A stretch of 64,000 bases of DNA, from assembly GCA_903864275.1 (NCBI GenBank), contig CAIPFE010000028.1:279921-343920 (forward strand). Direction: 5' to 3'. This DNA comes from an uncultured Mucilaginibacter sp. Its GTDB lineage: Bacteria > Bacteroidota > Bacteroidia > Sphingobacteriales > Sphingobacteriaceae. A program made the translations under genes and the position numbers. The notes under the pieces are model-generated. The model was not told the DNA's origin. It was given only the letters and a program-made list of their open reading frames with translations, and did no database searches. Positions 9,096 to 20,200 of this stretch are shown here, one piece after another (position 1 is the first letter of the stretch; each line of letters begins with the position of its first letter).

Positions 9096-9608
9096 ATGGA
9101 AACACAAACAATGAAAGCAACAAATTTAAAACTCAAGGAGTTTTTTGTTGACCAGTTAAAGGATATCTATTGGGCTGAAAAGAAACTGGCAAAAACATTG
9201 CCTAAATTGCAGGATGCAGCAACAACACCTGAATTGAAGGACGCCTTTGGCCAGCACCGCCACCAGGCACAAACACATGTTGAGCGGCTGGAGCAGGTAT
9301 TTGGCATGGTTAACGAAAAAGTCGACTCGACTAAATGCTCAGCAATAGCCGACATTGTTGACGAGGGCCAGGATATTATTGAAGAAACAAACAAAGGCAC
9401 CGCGCAACGGGATACAGGCCTTATTTTTGCCGGTCAGAAGGCCGGGCACTATAAAATTGCCACCTATAATGGGTTGGTTAACCTGGCTAAAAACATCGGC
9501 TTTAATAATGCGGCAGACGTTTTAAGGAAGACGCTTGCCGAGGATAGAGAAGCAGATTCCGTACTGACGAGGATCGCCGAAAACAATGTAAATTACCAGT
9601 TAAATTAG
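9096..9608 (+). CDS. YciE/DUF892 ferritin-like protein (start chosen at internal Met of ORF 8958..9608)
   Basis: LKEFFVDQLKDIYWAEKKLAKTLPKLQDAATTPELKDAFGQHRHQAQTHVERLEQVF; ATG at 9096 gives METQTMKATNLKLKEFF. Confidence 0.88.
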   Translation: METQTMKATNLKLKEFFVDQLKDIYWAEKKLAKTLPKLQDAATTPELKDAFGQHRHQAQTHVERLEQVFGMVNEKVDSTKCSAIADIVDEGQDIIEETNKGTAQRDTGLIFAGQKAGHYKIATYNGLVNLAKNIGFNNAADVLRKTLAEDREADSVLTRIAENNVNYQLN

Positions 9609-9646
9609 AATATTAAGTCACATTAGTTTATTCTAGTTTAATCTGC

Positions 9647-9681
9647 AAAGCCAGTATTCTTTAATGGATACTGGCTTTTTC
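9647..9681 (+). terminator. Rho-independent terminator of the DUF892 gene
   Basis: AGCCAGTAT...ATACTGGCT stem followed by TTTTTCTTT. Confidence 0.8.
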
Positions 9682-9735
9682 TTTGTTGCACATGTGGTCG
9701 GCGTTAGAAAATTATTATTTAACCTTCCCGTTGCG

Positions 9736-10971
9736 CTAAAGCTTTTTAACCACGAAAAGGTACTGGGGTTTATTGTTAAGTTGAGACAGAACGATAGACA
9801 TTGAATACTTCGAATTGGCATATTTAGTCACTCCCTCTGCTTTTGTCACCAATTCACGGGGAGTGTACTTGTATTTATTTAGCGAGGCCTTAATAGCTTC
9901 ATAATTATAAGCGGATGAAGTTGAGAAAGTGGCTTGATTTTCATTAACATATTTTATTACATAGGCAGCAATATCATTATTGATAAAATTGTATTTGTTT
10001 GTCAGGTAGTCGGATTCACCGTCAACCCGGAATTGTTTCGATGTTAGAAGGGCCTTTGCAGCTTTTGCGCTATAAGCGCTAAGCTGCTGCAACTGTGGTA
10101 ATGTTAACAAGCCTGCCGCTGCACGCGGAATTGGCGTTATATTTTCTTTGGCCTTTTCAGGAACTACCACTGAATTATGGGTTGCCGCTATGTTTTCTTT
10201 TGCCTTGTCCGGAGCTGCTCCCGGATGAGGGGCTGGCGCTATATTGTCTTTTGCCTTCCCCGGGACGGCCGTCGAACGAGGGGTTAACGCTATATTATCT
10301 TTGGTCTTTCCCGGTAAGCCCGCTGAATTAGGGGCAGGTGCTTTATTGTTTTTGGCCTTTTGAGGAGCTGCCACCGAACGAGGCGTTGGCGCTATTTTAT
10401 CTTTGGGCTTTTCCAAGGCAACCCCTGAATTCGGGATTGGCGCTACATTGTCTTTGGGCCTTGGCGCTATATTATCTTTGGCCTTTTCCGGGACTGGCCG
10501 GTTAACAATTTGATGCCCGTCGTTAGCTTTTGAACCTGTTACCGTTACTTTAACTAAAAACCCGCCCCTGTTACGAAACGGATCATTATCGTTTACCATT
10601 AGTTTCAGGTACCCTGCCTGGTCAGCCGTTAACGGATTATCGGGGTCTGCCATAACCCAATCATCATTACCTACTTTATACAGTAAGGCGCCATAAGGAA
10701 AAACAGGGTCCATGCAACGATCAGGAAAGCCTTCCATACCGTCCGGCCCTGCCGAACCGGTAATTCCGTGGAAAACCATTTTTCCTGATGCTGTAACCTG
10801 TACTACATCACCAATCTTTATTTTCACGTAAGTTTTTTTGAGACGTGTGCTTACACTAAATGTGTAGCGGCTTTTTACGAAACTGTTTTGAGCGTTGCAG
10901 GTAATTGAATAGACAGAGAGTAATAAAATTGCAAGAATATATTTCCGTACCTTATTTTGTGCCCTGTTCAT
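9736..10971 (-). CDS. Secreted protein: PA-IL (LecA)-like domain, Pro/Ala/Lys tandem repeats, unassigned C-terminal domain
   Basis: Signal peptide; GDVVQVTASGKMVFHG...YGALLYKVGN...AGYLKLMVNDNDPFRNRGGFLVKVTV resembles the PA-IL galactophilic lectin fold; then about 6 x 17-aa repeats. Confidence 0.6.
   Translation of the reverse strand: MNRAQNKVRKYILAILLLSVYSITCNAQNSFVKSRYTFSVSTRLKKTYVKIKIGDVVQVTASGKMVFHGITGSAGPDGMEGFPDRCMDPVFPYGALLYKVGNDDWVMADPDNPLTADQAGYLKLMVNDNDPFRNRGGFLVKVTVTGSKANDGHQIVNRPVPEKAKDNIAPRPKDNVAPIPNSGVALEKPKDKIAPTPRSVAAPQKAKNNKAPAPNSAGLPGKTKDNIALTPRSTAVPGKAKDNIAPAPHPGAAPDKAKENIAATHNSVVVPEKAKENITPIPRAAAGLLTLPQLQQLSAYSAKAAKALLTSKQFRVDGESDYLTNKYNFINNDIAAYVIKYVNENQATFSTSSAYNYEAIKASLNKYKYTPRELVTKAEGVTKYANSKYSMSIVLSQLNNKPQYLFVVKKL
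10111..10491 (-). repeat. Approximately 51-bp (17-aa) tandem repeats, consensus xKAKDNIAPxPxSxAxP
   Basis: Successive 17-residue units EKPKDKIAPTPRSVAAP / QKAKNNKAPAPNSAGLP / GKTKDNIALTPRSTAVP / GKAKDNIAPAPHPGAAP / DKAKENIAATHNSVVVP. Confidence 0.85.
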
Positions 10972-11289
10972 ATTATAGCTTAAGTATTTGAATATCTAAA
11001 TATATAAATATACTTAAATAATTCACATAGAATTTAAAGCAAATCAGTTGATTTCCTCGCTTTGGAAACGAGTGAGAAATTCTCGGGGACTTGGTATTTA
11101 ATTTACACCGGTAAAAAAGCAACTGAAATTTGCAGTCCGAAGTTCAGCTATACCCGGCTAGCATTTATTGGTTAGTGAAAGTGCCTGGTTGAAGGGAGCT
11201 ACTTTCCGACAAATAATTACGCCTCCGCAATTGGTCTCAAAAGAGCTCCTGCGAAGGCGTAAGTAACAAATAATGCGGTAAACAACGAC

Positions 11290-12333
11290 TTACAAAGTAG
11301 CCATGTCAATTACAAAACGGTAACGGACATCACCTTTCACCATACGGTCGTAGGCGTTTTGTATGTCTTTGATGTCAATCATCTCAATATCCGAAACGAT
11401 GTTATTAGCGGCGCAATAGTCCAGCATTTCCTGGGTTTCTTTAATGCCGCCAATGCCCGAACCCGCCAGGCTTTTCCGGCCGTCGAGTAAGCTAAATGCT
11501 TTTATTTCAGCTGCATTCGGCGGAACGCCAACGCAAATATGTGTCCCGTTGGTTCTCAATAACGATAGGTACATATTGAAATCGTGTTCAGCCGAAACGG
11601 TATCTAAAATAAAATCAAAAGTTCCTTTGGCTGCTTTTACCTGCGCTTTGTCGGTTGTAACTACAAAGTGATGTGCGCCCAGCCTTTTAGCGTCCGCTTC
11701 TTTTTTTGGTGATGTACTTAATACAGTTACCTCTGCCCCAAAGGCCACGCCGAATTTAACAGCCATGTGCCCTAGGCCGCCGAGGCCAAGTACAGCCAGT
11801 TTATGGCCTTTGCCAACTTTCCAATATCTTAAAGGCGAGTAGGTGGTGATACCTGCGCACAATAAAGGCGCAACAGCAGCAAGGTCTGCATCTTTTGAAA
11901 TGTGCAGTACAAAGTCTTCGTTAACCACGATGGTGTTTGAATACCCGCCATAGGTAGGTGTTTTATGGTCCTGCTCCAAACCATTATAGGTTTGCGAGCT
12001 GCCTTTGAGACAGTATTGCTCCAGATCCTGTTTACAGTTTTCGCAAACACGGCATGAATCGACCATACAGCCTGTGCCTGCCAGGTCGCCGACTTTGAAT
12101 TTTTTAACGTGGTCGCCCACTTTTATTACGCGGCCGACAATTTCGTGGCCGGGCACCATAGGAAATATACCCGGGAACCAGTCGTTTTTTATCTGGTGAA
12201 GATCAGAGTGGCAAACGCCGCAAAATAAAATGTCGAATTGCACATCATGCGCGCCAACCTCACGCCGTTCAAATGTCCAGGGCGCGAGGGGCGTTTTTTC
12301 GTCCTGCGCTGCATAAGCTTTTGTTTCAATCAT
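11290..12333 (-). CDS. Zinc-dependent NAD(P) alcohol dehydrogenase (cinnamyl/YahK-like)
   Basis: CGVCHSDLHQIKNDW, PGHEIVGRV, GTGCMVDSCRVCENCKQDLEQYC, LGLGGLGHMAVKFG. Confidence 0.92.
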   Translation of the reverse strand: MIETKAYAAQDEKTPLAPWTFERREVGAHDVQFDILFCGVCHSDLHQIKNDWFPGIFPMVPGHEIVGRVIKVGDHVKKFKVGDLAGTGCMVDSCRVCENCKQDLEQYCLKGSSQTYNGLEQDHKTPTYGGYSNTIVVNEDFVLHISKDADLAAVAPLLCAGITTYSPLRYWKVGKGHKLAVLGLGGLGHMAVKFGVAFGAEVTVLSTSPKKEADAKRLGAHHFVVTTDKAQVKAAKGTFDFILDTVSAEHDFNMYLSLLRTNGTHICVGVPPNAAEIKAFSLLDGRKSLAGSGIGGIKETQEMLDYCAANNIVSDIEMIDIKDIQNAYDRMVKGDVRYRFVIDMATL

Positions 12334-12576
12334 GGTAGTGTGAATTTTGTTTTTGCGAATATAGCAATGAGGTGGTTGATTGAAAGGATGGGGGCAAGAA
12401 GTTACATTTTGGTGATGAAATTGAACCAGGAGTTTAACGCTAAGTCAACGAACAAACTTCAGCAAAGTGGCTATCCTCATTTTTTACCGTGCCAGTCCGG
12501 CTGATTTAAAATACCGTTAAAATACCCCTTTTTCAAGTGCATGTTTTTTGCTAAATTTAAGCAAAACTAAAACCTT

Positions 12577-14631
12577 ATGAACTCATGGTATACAACCGAA
12601 GGCGCACCTTTCCCGATGGGTGTTTCTTATATACAGGCTGAGGATGCCTATAATTTCGCGCTCTACTCAAAAAATGCCGGGCAGGTAAACCTGCTATTGT
12701 ACAACAGCGCGTCATTTACCGTTCCGGTAGTCACAAAACTGCTCGATTTTAATGTGAATAAATCCCAACGCATCTGGCATTGCCGTATGCCAGCCGCACA
12801 GCTTAACGATGCTATTTATTATGCTTACCAGGTTTTCGGCAACCTTGATATTCCCGATGAACCTGCTTATTGGCAGCATTTCGACCCGGATAAGATTCTA
12901 CTCGACCCATATGCCCGCGAAGTATTTTTCCCGCCTTGTTTTGATCCGGTTGCAGCCTGCCAGCCCGGTAGTAATGCCGGCAAAGCGCCTTTAGGGTTTA
13001 TTCCGGCCGCGACTAACGTTTTCGACTGGCAAAATGATGATATTGTAAAGCATGAAGGCGACCTGGTGATCTACGAAATGCACGTCCGGGGCTTTACTAT
13101 GGGTGCGGGTAGCGGTATAGACCCGGAGATACAGGGAACGTATGCCGGTGTTACCGCGAAAATCCCCTACTTAAAATCTCTTGGCATTACCGCTGTTGAG
13201 CTTATACCCTCGCACCAGTTCGATCCTTCCGGCGATAATTACTGGGGTTATAATACGCTCAATTTCTTCGCGCCTCACCAGGAATATGCCTCGGATAAAA
13301 CTCCGGGCGGCCAGATCAGTGAATTTAAAACGATGGTTCGCGAACTGCACAAGGCAGGTATCGAAGTAATAATGGATGTGGTCTTTAACCATACAACCGA
13401 AGGTGATATTAACGGCCCGGTTTATAGCTTTAAAGGGATCGACAACAGCACCTATTATCTGTTGAGTGATAATACAAGTAATCCTTATGATAATTATTCG
13501 GGTACAGGTAACACCATGCGTACGGGTCATCCCGTAGTACAAAAACTGATTGTCGATAGCCTGCTGTATTGGGTAAAAGAAATGCATGTCGATGGTTTCC
13601 GCTTCGACCTGGCTTCCATCTTTTCGCGCACTTCTGAACCCACCTCGGCCGAACCTCCTATTTTCGCCCAATTAAATGCTGATGAAGATTTTCAGCAGGT
13701 ACGCTTAATTGCCGAACCATGGGACGCAGGGGGCACTTACCAGCTCGGGCGTGGCTTTCCGGGCAACAGCTGGGCGCAGTGGAACGGCCAGTACCGCGAC
13801 GATATCCGCAGCTTTGCAAAAAGTGATGCTGGCATGTTGGGCACCGCCATTACCCGTATTTATGGCAGCGACGATATTTTCCCCGGCGACCTGATGAATG
13901 CTTATCATCCGTACCAGAGCATTAATTTTATCAACTGTCATGATGGGTTTACCCTTTACGACCTGGTTGCCTATAACGACAAACATAACGAAGCCAACGG
14001 ACAGAACAATACCGACGGCAGCGACGATAACCACAGCTGGAACTGCGGCTGGGAAGGAGACAGCAATGTTCCGCCCGATGTAATGGTTTTGCGTTACCGG
14101 CAGGCCAAAAACCTGTTGACCCTACTGATGCTGAGCAATGGCACCCCCATGTTTGTGGCGGGTGATGAATTTTTGCATACCCAGTTCGGCAATAACAACC
14201 CCTACAATCAAAACAATGCCAACAGCTGGCTCGACTGGACGCGGCTAAACACTATGCTGGAGCATTATGATTTTACAGTGCAGCTCATCAAATTTCGCAA
14301 AACCTATACCCTCATCAGCCGCAGCCGCTATTGGCGCAGTGACTTTGTTACCTATGGTTTCGATGGAAATGCCATCGATTACAGCGATCCAACGCTGTTT
14401 TATTTTGCTTACCACCTCACTGACAGCACCGGCAGCGACAACGAATTGTATGTAATGATAAATGTCGGCTGGAACCCGCAAAACTTTACCATAGCCATCC
14501 CTGGCCCATGGAAACAACTGATCAATACCTACCTTGGCGCCGGGCAGGATATTACGCTGGATAACCCTCTGGTGATAAGTCAGACGGGTTATTTGGTAGG
14601 GGAGCGGTCGGTGGTGGTGCTGGGGAGGTAA
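12577..14631 (+). CDS. glgX: Glycogen debranching enzyme / isoamylase-type GH13
   Basis: VIYEMHVRGFT, EVIMDVVFNHTTEG, GFRFDLAS, LIAEPWDAGG, NCHDGFTLYDLVAYNDKHNEANGQNNTDGSDDNHSWNCG (GlgX signature). Confidence 0.9.
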   Translation: MNSWYTTEGAPFPMGVSYIQAEDAYNFALYSKNAGQVNLLLYNSASFTVPVVTKLLDFNVNKSQRIWHCRMPAAQLNDAIYYAYQVFGNLDIPDEPAYWQHFDPDKILLDPYAREVFFPPCFDPVAACQPGSNAGKAPLGFIPAATNVFDWQNDDIVKHEGDLVIYEMHVRGFTMGAGSGIDPEIQGTYAGVTAKIPYLKSLGITAVELIPSHQFDPSGDNYWGYNTLNFFAPHQEYASDKTPGGQISEFKTMVRELHKAGIEVIMDVVFNHTTEGDINGPVYSFKGIDNSTYYLLSDNTSNPYDNYSGTGNTMRTGHPVVQKLIVDSLLYWVKEMHVDGFRFDLASIFSRTSEPTSAEPPIFAQLNADEDFQQVRLIAEPWDAGGTYQLGRGFPGNSWAQWNGQYRDDIRSFAKSDAGMLGTAITRIYGSDDIFPGDLMNAYHPYQSINFINCHDGFTLYDLVAYNDKHNEANGQNNTDGSDDNHSWNCGWEGDSNVPPDVMVLRYRQAKNLLTLLMLSNGTPMFVAGDEFLHTQFGNNNPYNQNNANSWLDWTRLNTMLEHYDFTVQLIKFRKTYTLISRSRYWRSDFVTYGFDGNAIDYSDPTLFYFAYHLTDSTGSDNELYVMINVGWNPQNFTIAIPGPWKQLINTYLGAGQDITLDNPLVISQTGYLVGERSVVVLGR

Positions 14632-14671
14632 ATATGGCGGGGGAACTGTAGAATCTACTCCCACAAAAAAT

Positions 14672-14719
14672 CGGGCAACTCTCGTCACCCGGCCCCATTA
14701 TAGTTGATTGATTTAGTTG
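14672..14719. repeat. 48-bp exact direct repeat, copy 1; includes terminator-like hairpin on minus strand
   Basis: cgggcaactctcgtcacccggccccattatagttgattgatttagttg identical to 15641..15688. Confidence 0.95.
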
Positions 14720-14781
14720 TTTTTTTAGTTTTGAAGTCGGAAAAGTCCGAAGCTTTTTGAAAGTTGGCAAATCTCCCGGAT

Positions 14782-15384
14782 TCAATAATGCCTTGACCTC
14801 CCGGGACGTAATAGTTCGGGCGGAGTAACTTCAACCAGGATATCCATTAATTTTTCTTTAAGCGCCGGATCGAAATAATCAGATACAATATAGGCCTCCT
14901 TTTCTTTATCCTTTACGAGAAACATCTTATCACCTAAAGCCCTGGTAAACATCGATGGATTGCCGGTTTTACGAATTTTCAATTCATTTATCTTAAATTC
15001 TAAATGATCTGACTGAGTTTTATCGCTAAAAGGCAGATTGTATGTAAAAGGTGTAACTGATATTTTATCATCTGTTATTGACACCCGATTTGCAATTGTT
15101 AATATAATTGACTGCGTCATCTTAACATTATAATGAAATACCCAGGATGCAAACAACACGAAGATAATTTCAGTCAATACAAAACCAAGATTTACAACAT
15201 GCCCGGATATGCGAAAGAATGTCATTGAATATAATATAGTGGCGCACAATAAAAGGAAAATTTTGTTTACTAATTGCCCTTTTATTTTAGCAATTATATT
15301 GTGCAGCATGGCTGATGCTTCAAAACTCAAGCACCCGTTATAATGTAAAACAGGTTTAAATTCCATGTTTGGCGATTGGTTCAA
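14782..15384 (-). CDS. Hypothetical protein with two N-terminal hydrophobic segments
   Basis: Complete ORF; two TM-like stretches (IFLLLCATILYSMTFFRISG, LGFVLTEIIFVLFASWVF); no family recognised with certainty. Confidence 0.6.
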   Translation of the reverse strand: MNQSPNMEFKPVLHYNGCLSFEASAMLHNIIAKIKGQLVNKIFLLLCATILYSMTFFRISGHVVNLGFVLTEIIFVLFASWVFHYNVKMTQSIILTIANRVSITDDKISVTPFTYNLPFSDKTQSDHLEFKINELKIRKTGNPSMFTRALGDKMFLVKDKEKEAYIVSDYFDPALKEKLMDILVEVTPPELLRPGRSRHY

Positions 15385-15633
15385 TGGTAAAGTATCTTTT
15401 GTTTGCCCAGATATTTTCTTAAATCTGCACCGGATAGTTTTTTAATATCGAAACTTATTTTATCCTTAATTCCAGCTAATTACCGGATGACAGTTTTTCC
15501 TGATTTAGTTCTTAAAAATTTGAATGTGAATATTCGAAAGTATGCAATTAAATTGGTTTTGTCCCCGGCATGGACACCCCGAAAGTATGAAAAATAGTTG
15601 CCTGCAGTTTTATGATAAGTTTTGGGATAATTA

Positions 15634-15688
15634 AAAAAACCGGGCAACTCTCGTCACCCGGCCCCATTATAGTTGATTGATTTAGTTG
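15634..15688 (-). terminator. gltD terminator within 48-bp repeat copy 2
   Basis: Minus strand: gCCGGGTgacgagagtTGCCCGGTTTTTTTAATT; the exact repeat is 15641..15688. Confidence 0.75.
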
Positions 15689-15758
15689 CTTATTTTACAA
15701 TGGTTTATGGACTATCGACCATGGACTCTCCACTATGATTATGAACCATGGACTCTCC

Positions 15759-17237
15759 TTAAAAACACTGCTCAAATTGGTTCACTGCATCTTTGCTTTC
15801 CAGCACCGACCGGCCCATCAAAAACTCGTCCACTTTACGGGCTGCTTCGCGCCCTTCGGAGATGGCCCACACTACAAGGGATTGCCCCCTCCGCATATCG
15901 CCTGCGGCGAAAACTTTGCTCACGTTGGTACGGTAAAGGCCTTCTTTGGCTTTTACATTTTTACGGTCATCAAGCGCCACACCCATGCTCTCCACCATCC
16001 CTTCATGCTGCGGGAATAAAAATCCCATTGCGAGGAAAACTCTCTGGCAAGCAATTTCGCGTTCAGATCCTTCTACCTTTTGAAATTTAATAGGGCGGTT
16101 CATCACGTCAAGTTCCCAGGTTACATCAGTTACCCTGATAGCGCGCAGGTTGCCGTCTTTATCACCCAAAAACTCTTCGGTATTTATGCCCCAAAAACGG
16201 TCAACGCCTTCTTCGTGGCTGCTGGTTGTTTTCAGGATCATAGGATAGGTTGGCCATGGCATGTGAGTGGTGCGTTGCTCGGGCGGCTGCATCATTACCT
16301 CAAATTGTTTAATAGAGTTTGCACCCTGGCGGTTTGACGTGCCTACACAATCAGAGCCGGTATCACCGCCACCTATCACCACTACATCCTTGCCGGTAGC
16401 TAAAATATCCTCTCCATCAAATTCTATATCGCTAACGCGTTTGTTTTGCTGCTTCAAAAAATCCATCGCGAAATGGATGCCTTTTAATTCCCTGCCGGGA
16501 ATAGGGAGGTTACGTGGAATAGTTGATCCGCCCGCCAACACTACCGCATCATTTGTGCGGACTATTTCGTCGGCGGCAATATCTTTGCCTACTTCGGTGT
16601 TGCATTTAAAAACCACACCATCTTTTTGCATTATTTCAATACGGCGTTCAACTACCCATTTCTCAAGTTTAAAATCGGGTATACCATAACGCAGTAAGCC
16701 ACCGGGACGGTCGTCACGCTCGTAAACGGTTACTGCATGACCCGCTTTGCTCAATTGCGCAGCAGCAGCCAGCCCAGCTGGGCCTGACCCAACCACAGCA
16801 ACCTTTTTGCCTGTTTTGATCAATGGCGCTACCGGTTTAACCAGGTTTTTTGAATAAGCTATCTCGATAATATGTTTCTCAATTTCTTCAATAGCTACCG
16901 CTGGTTTATTGATCCCAAGCACGCAGGCCGACTCACAGGGAGCGGGGCATATCCTCCCGGTAAACTCAGGGAAGTTATTAGTGGACGAAAGAATATGGTA
17001 AGCTTCTTCCCAGTTTTTACGATAAACTGCATCGTTAAATTCAGGGATGATATTACCCAGCGGGCATCCCGAATGACAAAAAGGTATGCCGCAATTCATA
17101 CAGCGCGCCGATTGCTGGTTTAGCTTTTCGTCGGTGTATAAATGAACAAATTCGTTATAATTCTTTACGCGTTCTGCAACGGGCGCCTTTTCAGGAAGCT
17201 CCCTGCCAAACTCCTTAAATCCTGTCGCTTTTCCCAT
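15759..17237 (-). CDS. gltD: Glutamate synthase small subunit
   Basis: [67 protein letters not shown]. Confidence 0.95.
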   Translation of the reverse strand: MGKATGFKEFGRELPEKAPVAERVKNYNEFVHLYTDEKLNQQSARCMNCGIPFCHSGCPLGNIIPEFNDAVYRKNWEEAYHILSSTNNFPEFTGRICPAPCESACVLGINKPAVAIEEIEKHIIEIAYSKNLVKPVAPLIKTGKKVAVVGSGPAGLAAAAQLSKAGHAVTVYERDDRPGGLLRYGIPDFKLEKWVVERRIEIMQKDGVVFKCNTEVGKDIAADEIVRTNDAVVLAGGSTIPRNLPIPGRELKGIHFAMDFLKQQNKRVSDIEFDGEDILATGKDVVVIGGGDTGSDCVGTSNRQGANSIKQFEVMMQPPEQRTTHMPWPTYPMILKTTSSHEEGVDRFWGINTEEFLGDKDGNLRAIRVTDVTWELDVMNRPIKFQKVEGSEREIACQRVFLAMGFLFPQHEGMVESMGVALDDRKNVKAKEGLYRTNVSKVFAAGDMRRGQSLVVWAISEGREAARKVDEFLMGRSVLESKDAVNQFEQCF

Positions 17238-20200
17238 TAACCTACAGTTTGATATTGTAATTTTTCTAAAACCTTTTTGTATTCTTTCGGATATACCTTA
17301 ACAAAATGGCCCGAAGCCTTGCGCCAGTTGGCCAGTAGTTGTTTTGCCACTTCGCTGCCTGTCAAATGTATGTGCTTGTGCAGTAAAGTGGTAATCTGTT
17401 CTTCATCCTGTATTGATAAAGGATCAAGGTCGACCATTTCCATATTGCAGTTTTCGCTAAAGGTACTGTTGGGGTTATACACCCAAGCAATACCTCCGCT
17501 CATCCCGGCTGCAAAGTTGCGGCCTGTTTCACCCAATATAAGGGCGCGGCCGCCGGTCATATATTCGCAGCCATGATCGCCAATACCTTCCACAACAGTG
17601 GTAGCGCCAGAGTTACGTACGGCAAAACGTTCGCCTGCCATACCGCGGATAAATACTTCGCCGGCAGTTGCGCCGTAAAGTGCTACGTTGCCTATAATAA
17701 TATTGTCTTCAGGCGTGAAAGTTGCCCTCTCTGATGGATAAATAGCTAACTGCGCTCCCGATAAACCTTTGCCAACGTAATCATTAGCTTCGCCTTCCAG
17801 TTCGAAAGATATCCCTTTGGTAGCAAAAGCCCCAAAGCTTTGCCCGGCTGAACCTTTAAATTTAAAGTTGATGGTATTATCAGGCAGCCCCAATGAACCA
17901 TATTGTTTCGAAATCTCATTGGATAATAAAGTACCAATCGTACGGTCAACATTCCTCACATCGAATGTGGCAAATACCGGCGTTTTATCCATCAAGGCGG
18001 GTTGCGCGGCCTCCAAAAGTCTCCAGTCGATGATATGATCCATGCCATGGTCCTGTTGTTCGCTGTTATAAAGTGTAACATCTTTCGGGTTATTTACCGG
18101 GTGTAATATGCCCGACAAATCGATTTTTTTAGCCTTCCAACTCGTGAGGTTTTCCTTAACTTTTAAAAACTGTACGCGCCCAACCATTTCGTTAACGGTG
18201 CGGAAACCAAGCTCAGCCATGATCTCCCGCATTTCTTCAGCCAAGAAGCGGAAGAGATTTACGATATGTTCGGGTTTGCCCGAGAATAATTTTCTTAATT
18301 CCGGATCCTGTGTTGCAACGCCGACCGGGCAGGTATTCATGTGGCATTTGCGCATCATGATGCAGCCGCCTGCAACAAGGGCAGCGGTAGCAACGCCCCA
18401 TTCTTCGGCGCCCATTAAACAGGCTATGGCTAAATCGCGACCGGTTTTTAACTGCCCGTCTGTTTGCAAAACCACACGGCTGCGCAGTTTATTGCGTACC
18501 AGTGTTTGATGGGCTTCGGTTAAACCAAGTTCCCATGGCAGGCCTGCATGTTTTATAGAGCTGATAGGCGATGCGCCTGTACCACCATCGTAACCAGCAA
18601 TAAGTATAACATCCGCATGCGCTTTGGCCACACCAGCAGCAATGGTACCTACGCCGGCTTTTGAAACCAGTTTTACATTGATTCGTGCAGCACGATTGGC
18701 ATTTTTAAGATCGAATATGAGCTGCGCTAAATCCTCTATCGAATAAATATCATGGTGCGGCGGTGGGGAGATCAAACCAACACCGGGGGTAGAGTGTCGG
18801 GTTTTTGCGATCCAGTCGTCCACCTTATGGCCTGGCAATTGGCCCCCCTCGCCGGGTTTTGCACCTTGCGCCATCTTTATTTGCAGTTCATCGGCGTTAG
18901 TAAGATAGTTCGAGGTAACCCCGAAACGTGCCGAGGCAACCTGCTTTATTGCTGAGCGCATAGAATCGCCGTTTGGCAATACTTTGTACCGCATTTCGTC
19001 CTCGCCGCCTTCGCCGGTATTGCTTTTGCCGCCAATACGGTTCATGGCAATGGCAATGGTACTGTGTGCCTCGTGAGAAATGGAACCAAATGACATGGCG
19101 CCCGTCGCAAAGCGTTTCATGATATTTTCCGCAGGCTCAACCTCCTCTATCCTGATGGATTCGCGGTGATGGGCAAAATCGAGTAATCCCCTTATGGTGA
19201 AATGCTTTTCGGTTTGCTCATTTATTTCTCTGGCGTAGTTTTTATAAACGGAGTAATTATTTGTGCGTGTTGCATGCTGAAGCAAGTGTACAGTAGTCGG
19301 GTTAAACAAATGCGATTCACCGCGGCGTTTCCATTGGTAAATACCGCCATCGGGCAGTAAATGGTCGGCACTTTTTGCGCTAAAACCTACTTTGTGTTTG
19401 CAAAGCGATTCGCGCGCTATTTCATCCAGCCCCAAGCCGCCAATGCGGGTTACTGCGCCAGCAAAATATTTGTCGACTACCGATTGGTTAAGCCCTAATA
19501 TTTCGAAAACCTGTGAGCCATGGTACGATTGAAGCGTTGAAATACCCATCTTCGAGAATATCTTCAGCAAGCCGTCATTTACCGATTTAACATAGTTTTT
19601 GTACAGCGTTTTTATATCCAGGTCGGTTTCTAAATTGCCGTTATTTTTAAGCGTCTCGATCGTAGATAAGGCGAGGTATGGGTTAATAGCTGTTGCCCCA
19701 AACGCGAGCAAACACGCAAAATGGTGTACTTCCCAGGTATCGCCGGTTTCAACAACCAAACCAACAGCCCCGCGGCGTCCGCTCCTGATCAAATGATGAT
19801 GGACAGCCGAAACTGCCAGGAGCGATGGGATCGGAGCATGCTCCGAATCAATAGCGCGGTCGGATAATATCAATACTTCAAAACCATCATCAACGGCATC
19901 TTCGGCATAGCGGCAAAGCCTTGCTATCCCTTTTTCTATTGATCCCGGCATGCCGTCAGCGTTATAATAGGTCTGCAAGGTTTTGGCATGGAACATTCCG
20001 GTATCAATACTCCGCAGCTTTTCTAGCTGGTGGTTTTTTAGTATCGGGTGCTTTAAAACCACGCAATGGCAATGCATTTTATCTTCGTCGAGCAGGTTGC
20101 CATTGTTACCGATAAAGGTAGAAAGGCTCATCACCAAACGTTCGCGTATCGGGTCAATAGGCGGATTGGTTACCTGCGCAAAAAACTGTTTAAAATAGCT

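Noticed and set aside
10095-10331. ORF on the plus strand opposite the 17-aa repeats
   Set aside because: Antisense of a low-complexity repeat; no independent support.
12238-12504. ORF 88 aa upstream of glgX
   Set aside because: Overlaps the alcohol dehydrogenase 5' end in antisense; no recognisable domain.
15385-15600. Possible small or interrupted gene on the minus strand (MPGDKTNLIAYFRIFTFKFLRTKSGKTVIR* then LAGIKDKISFDIKKLSGADLRKYLGKQKILYH*)
   Set aside because: Two readable peptide stretches separated by one stop are suggestive of a decayed ORF, but no family recognised and the length is too short to claim.
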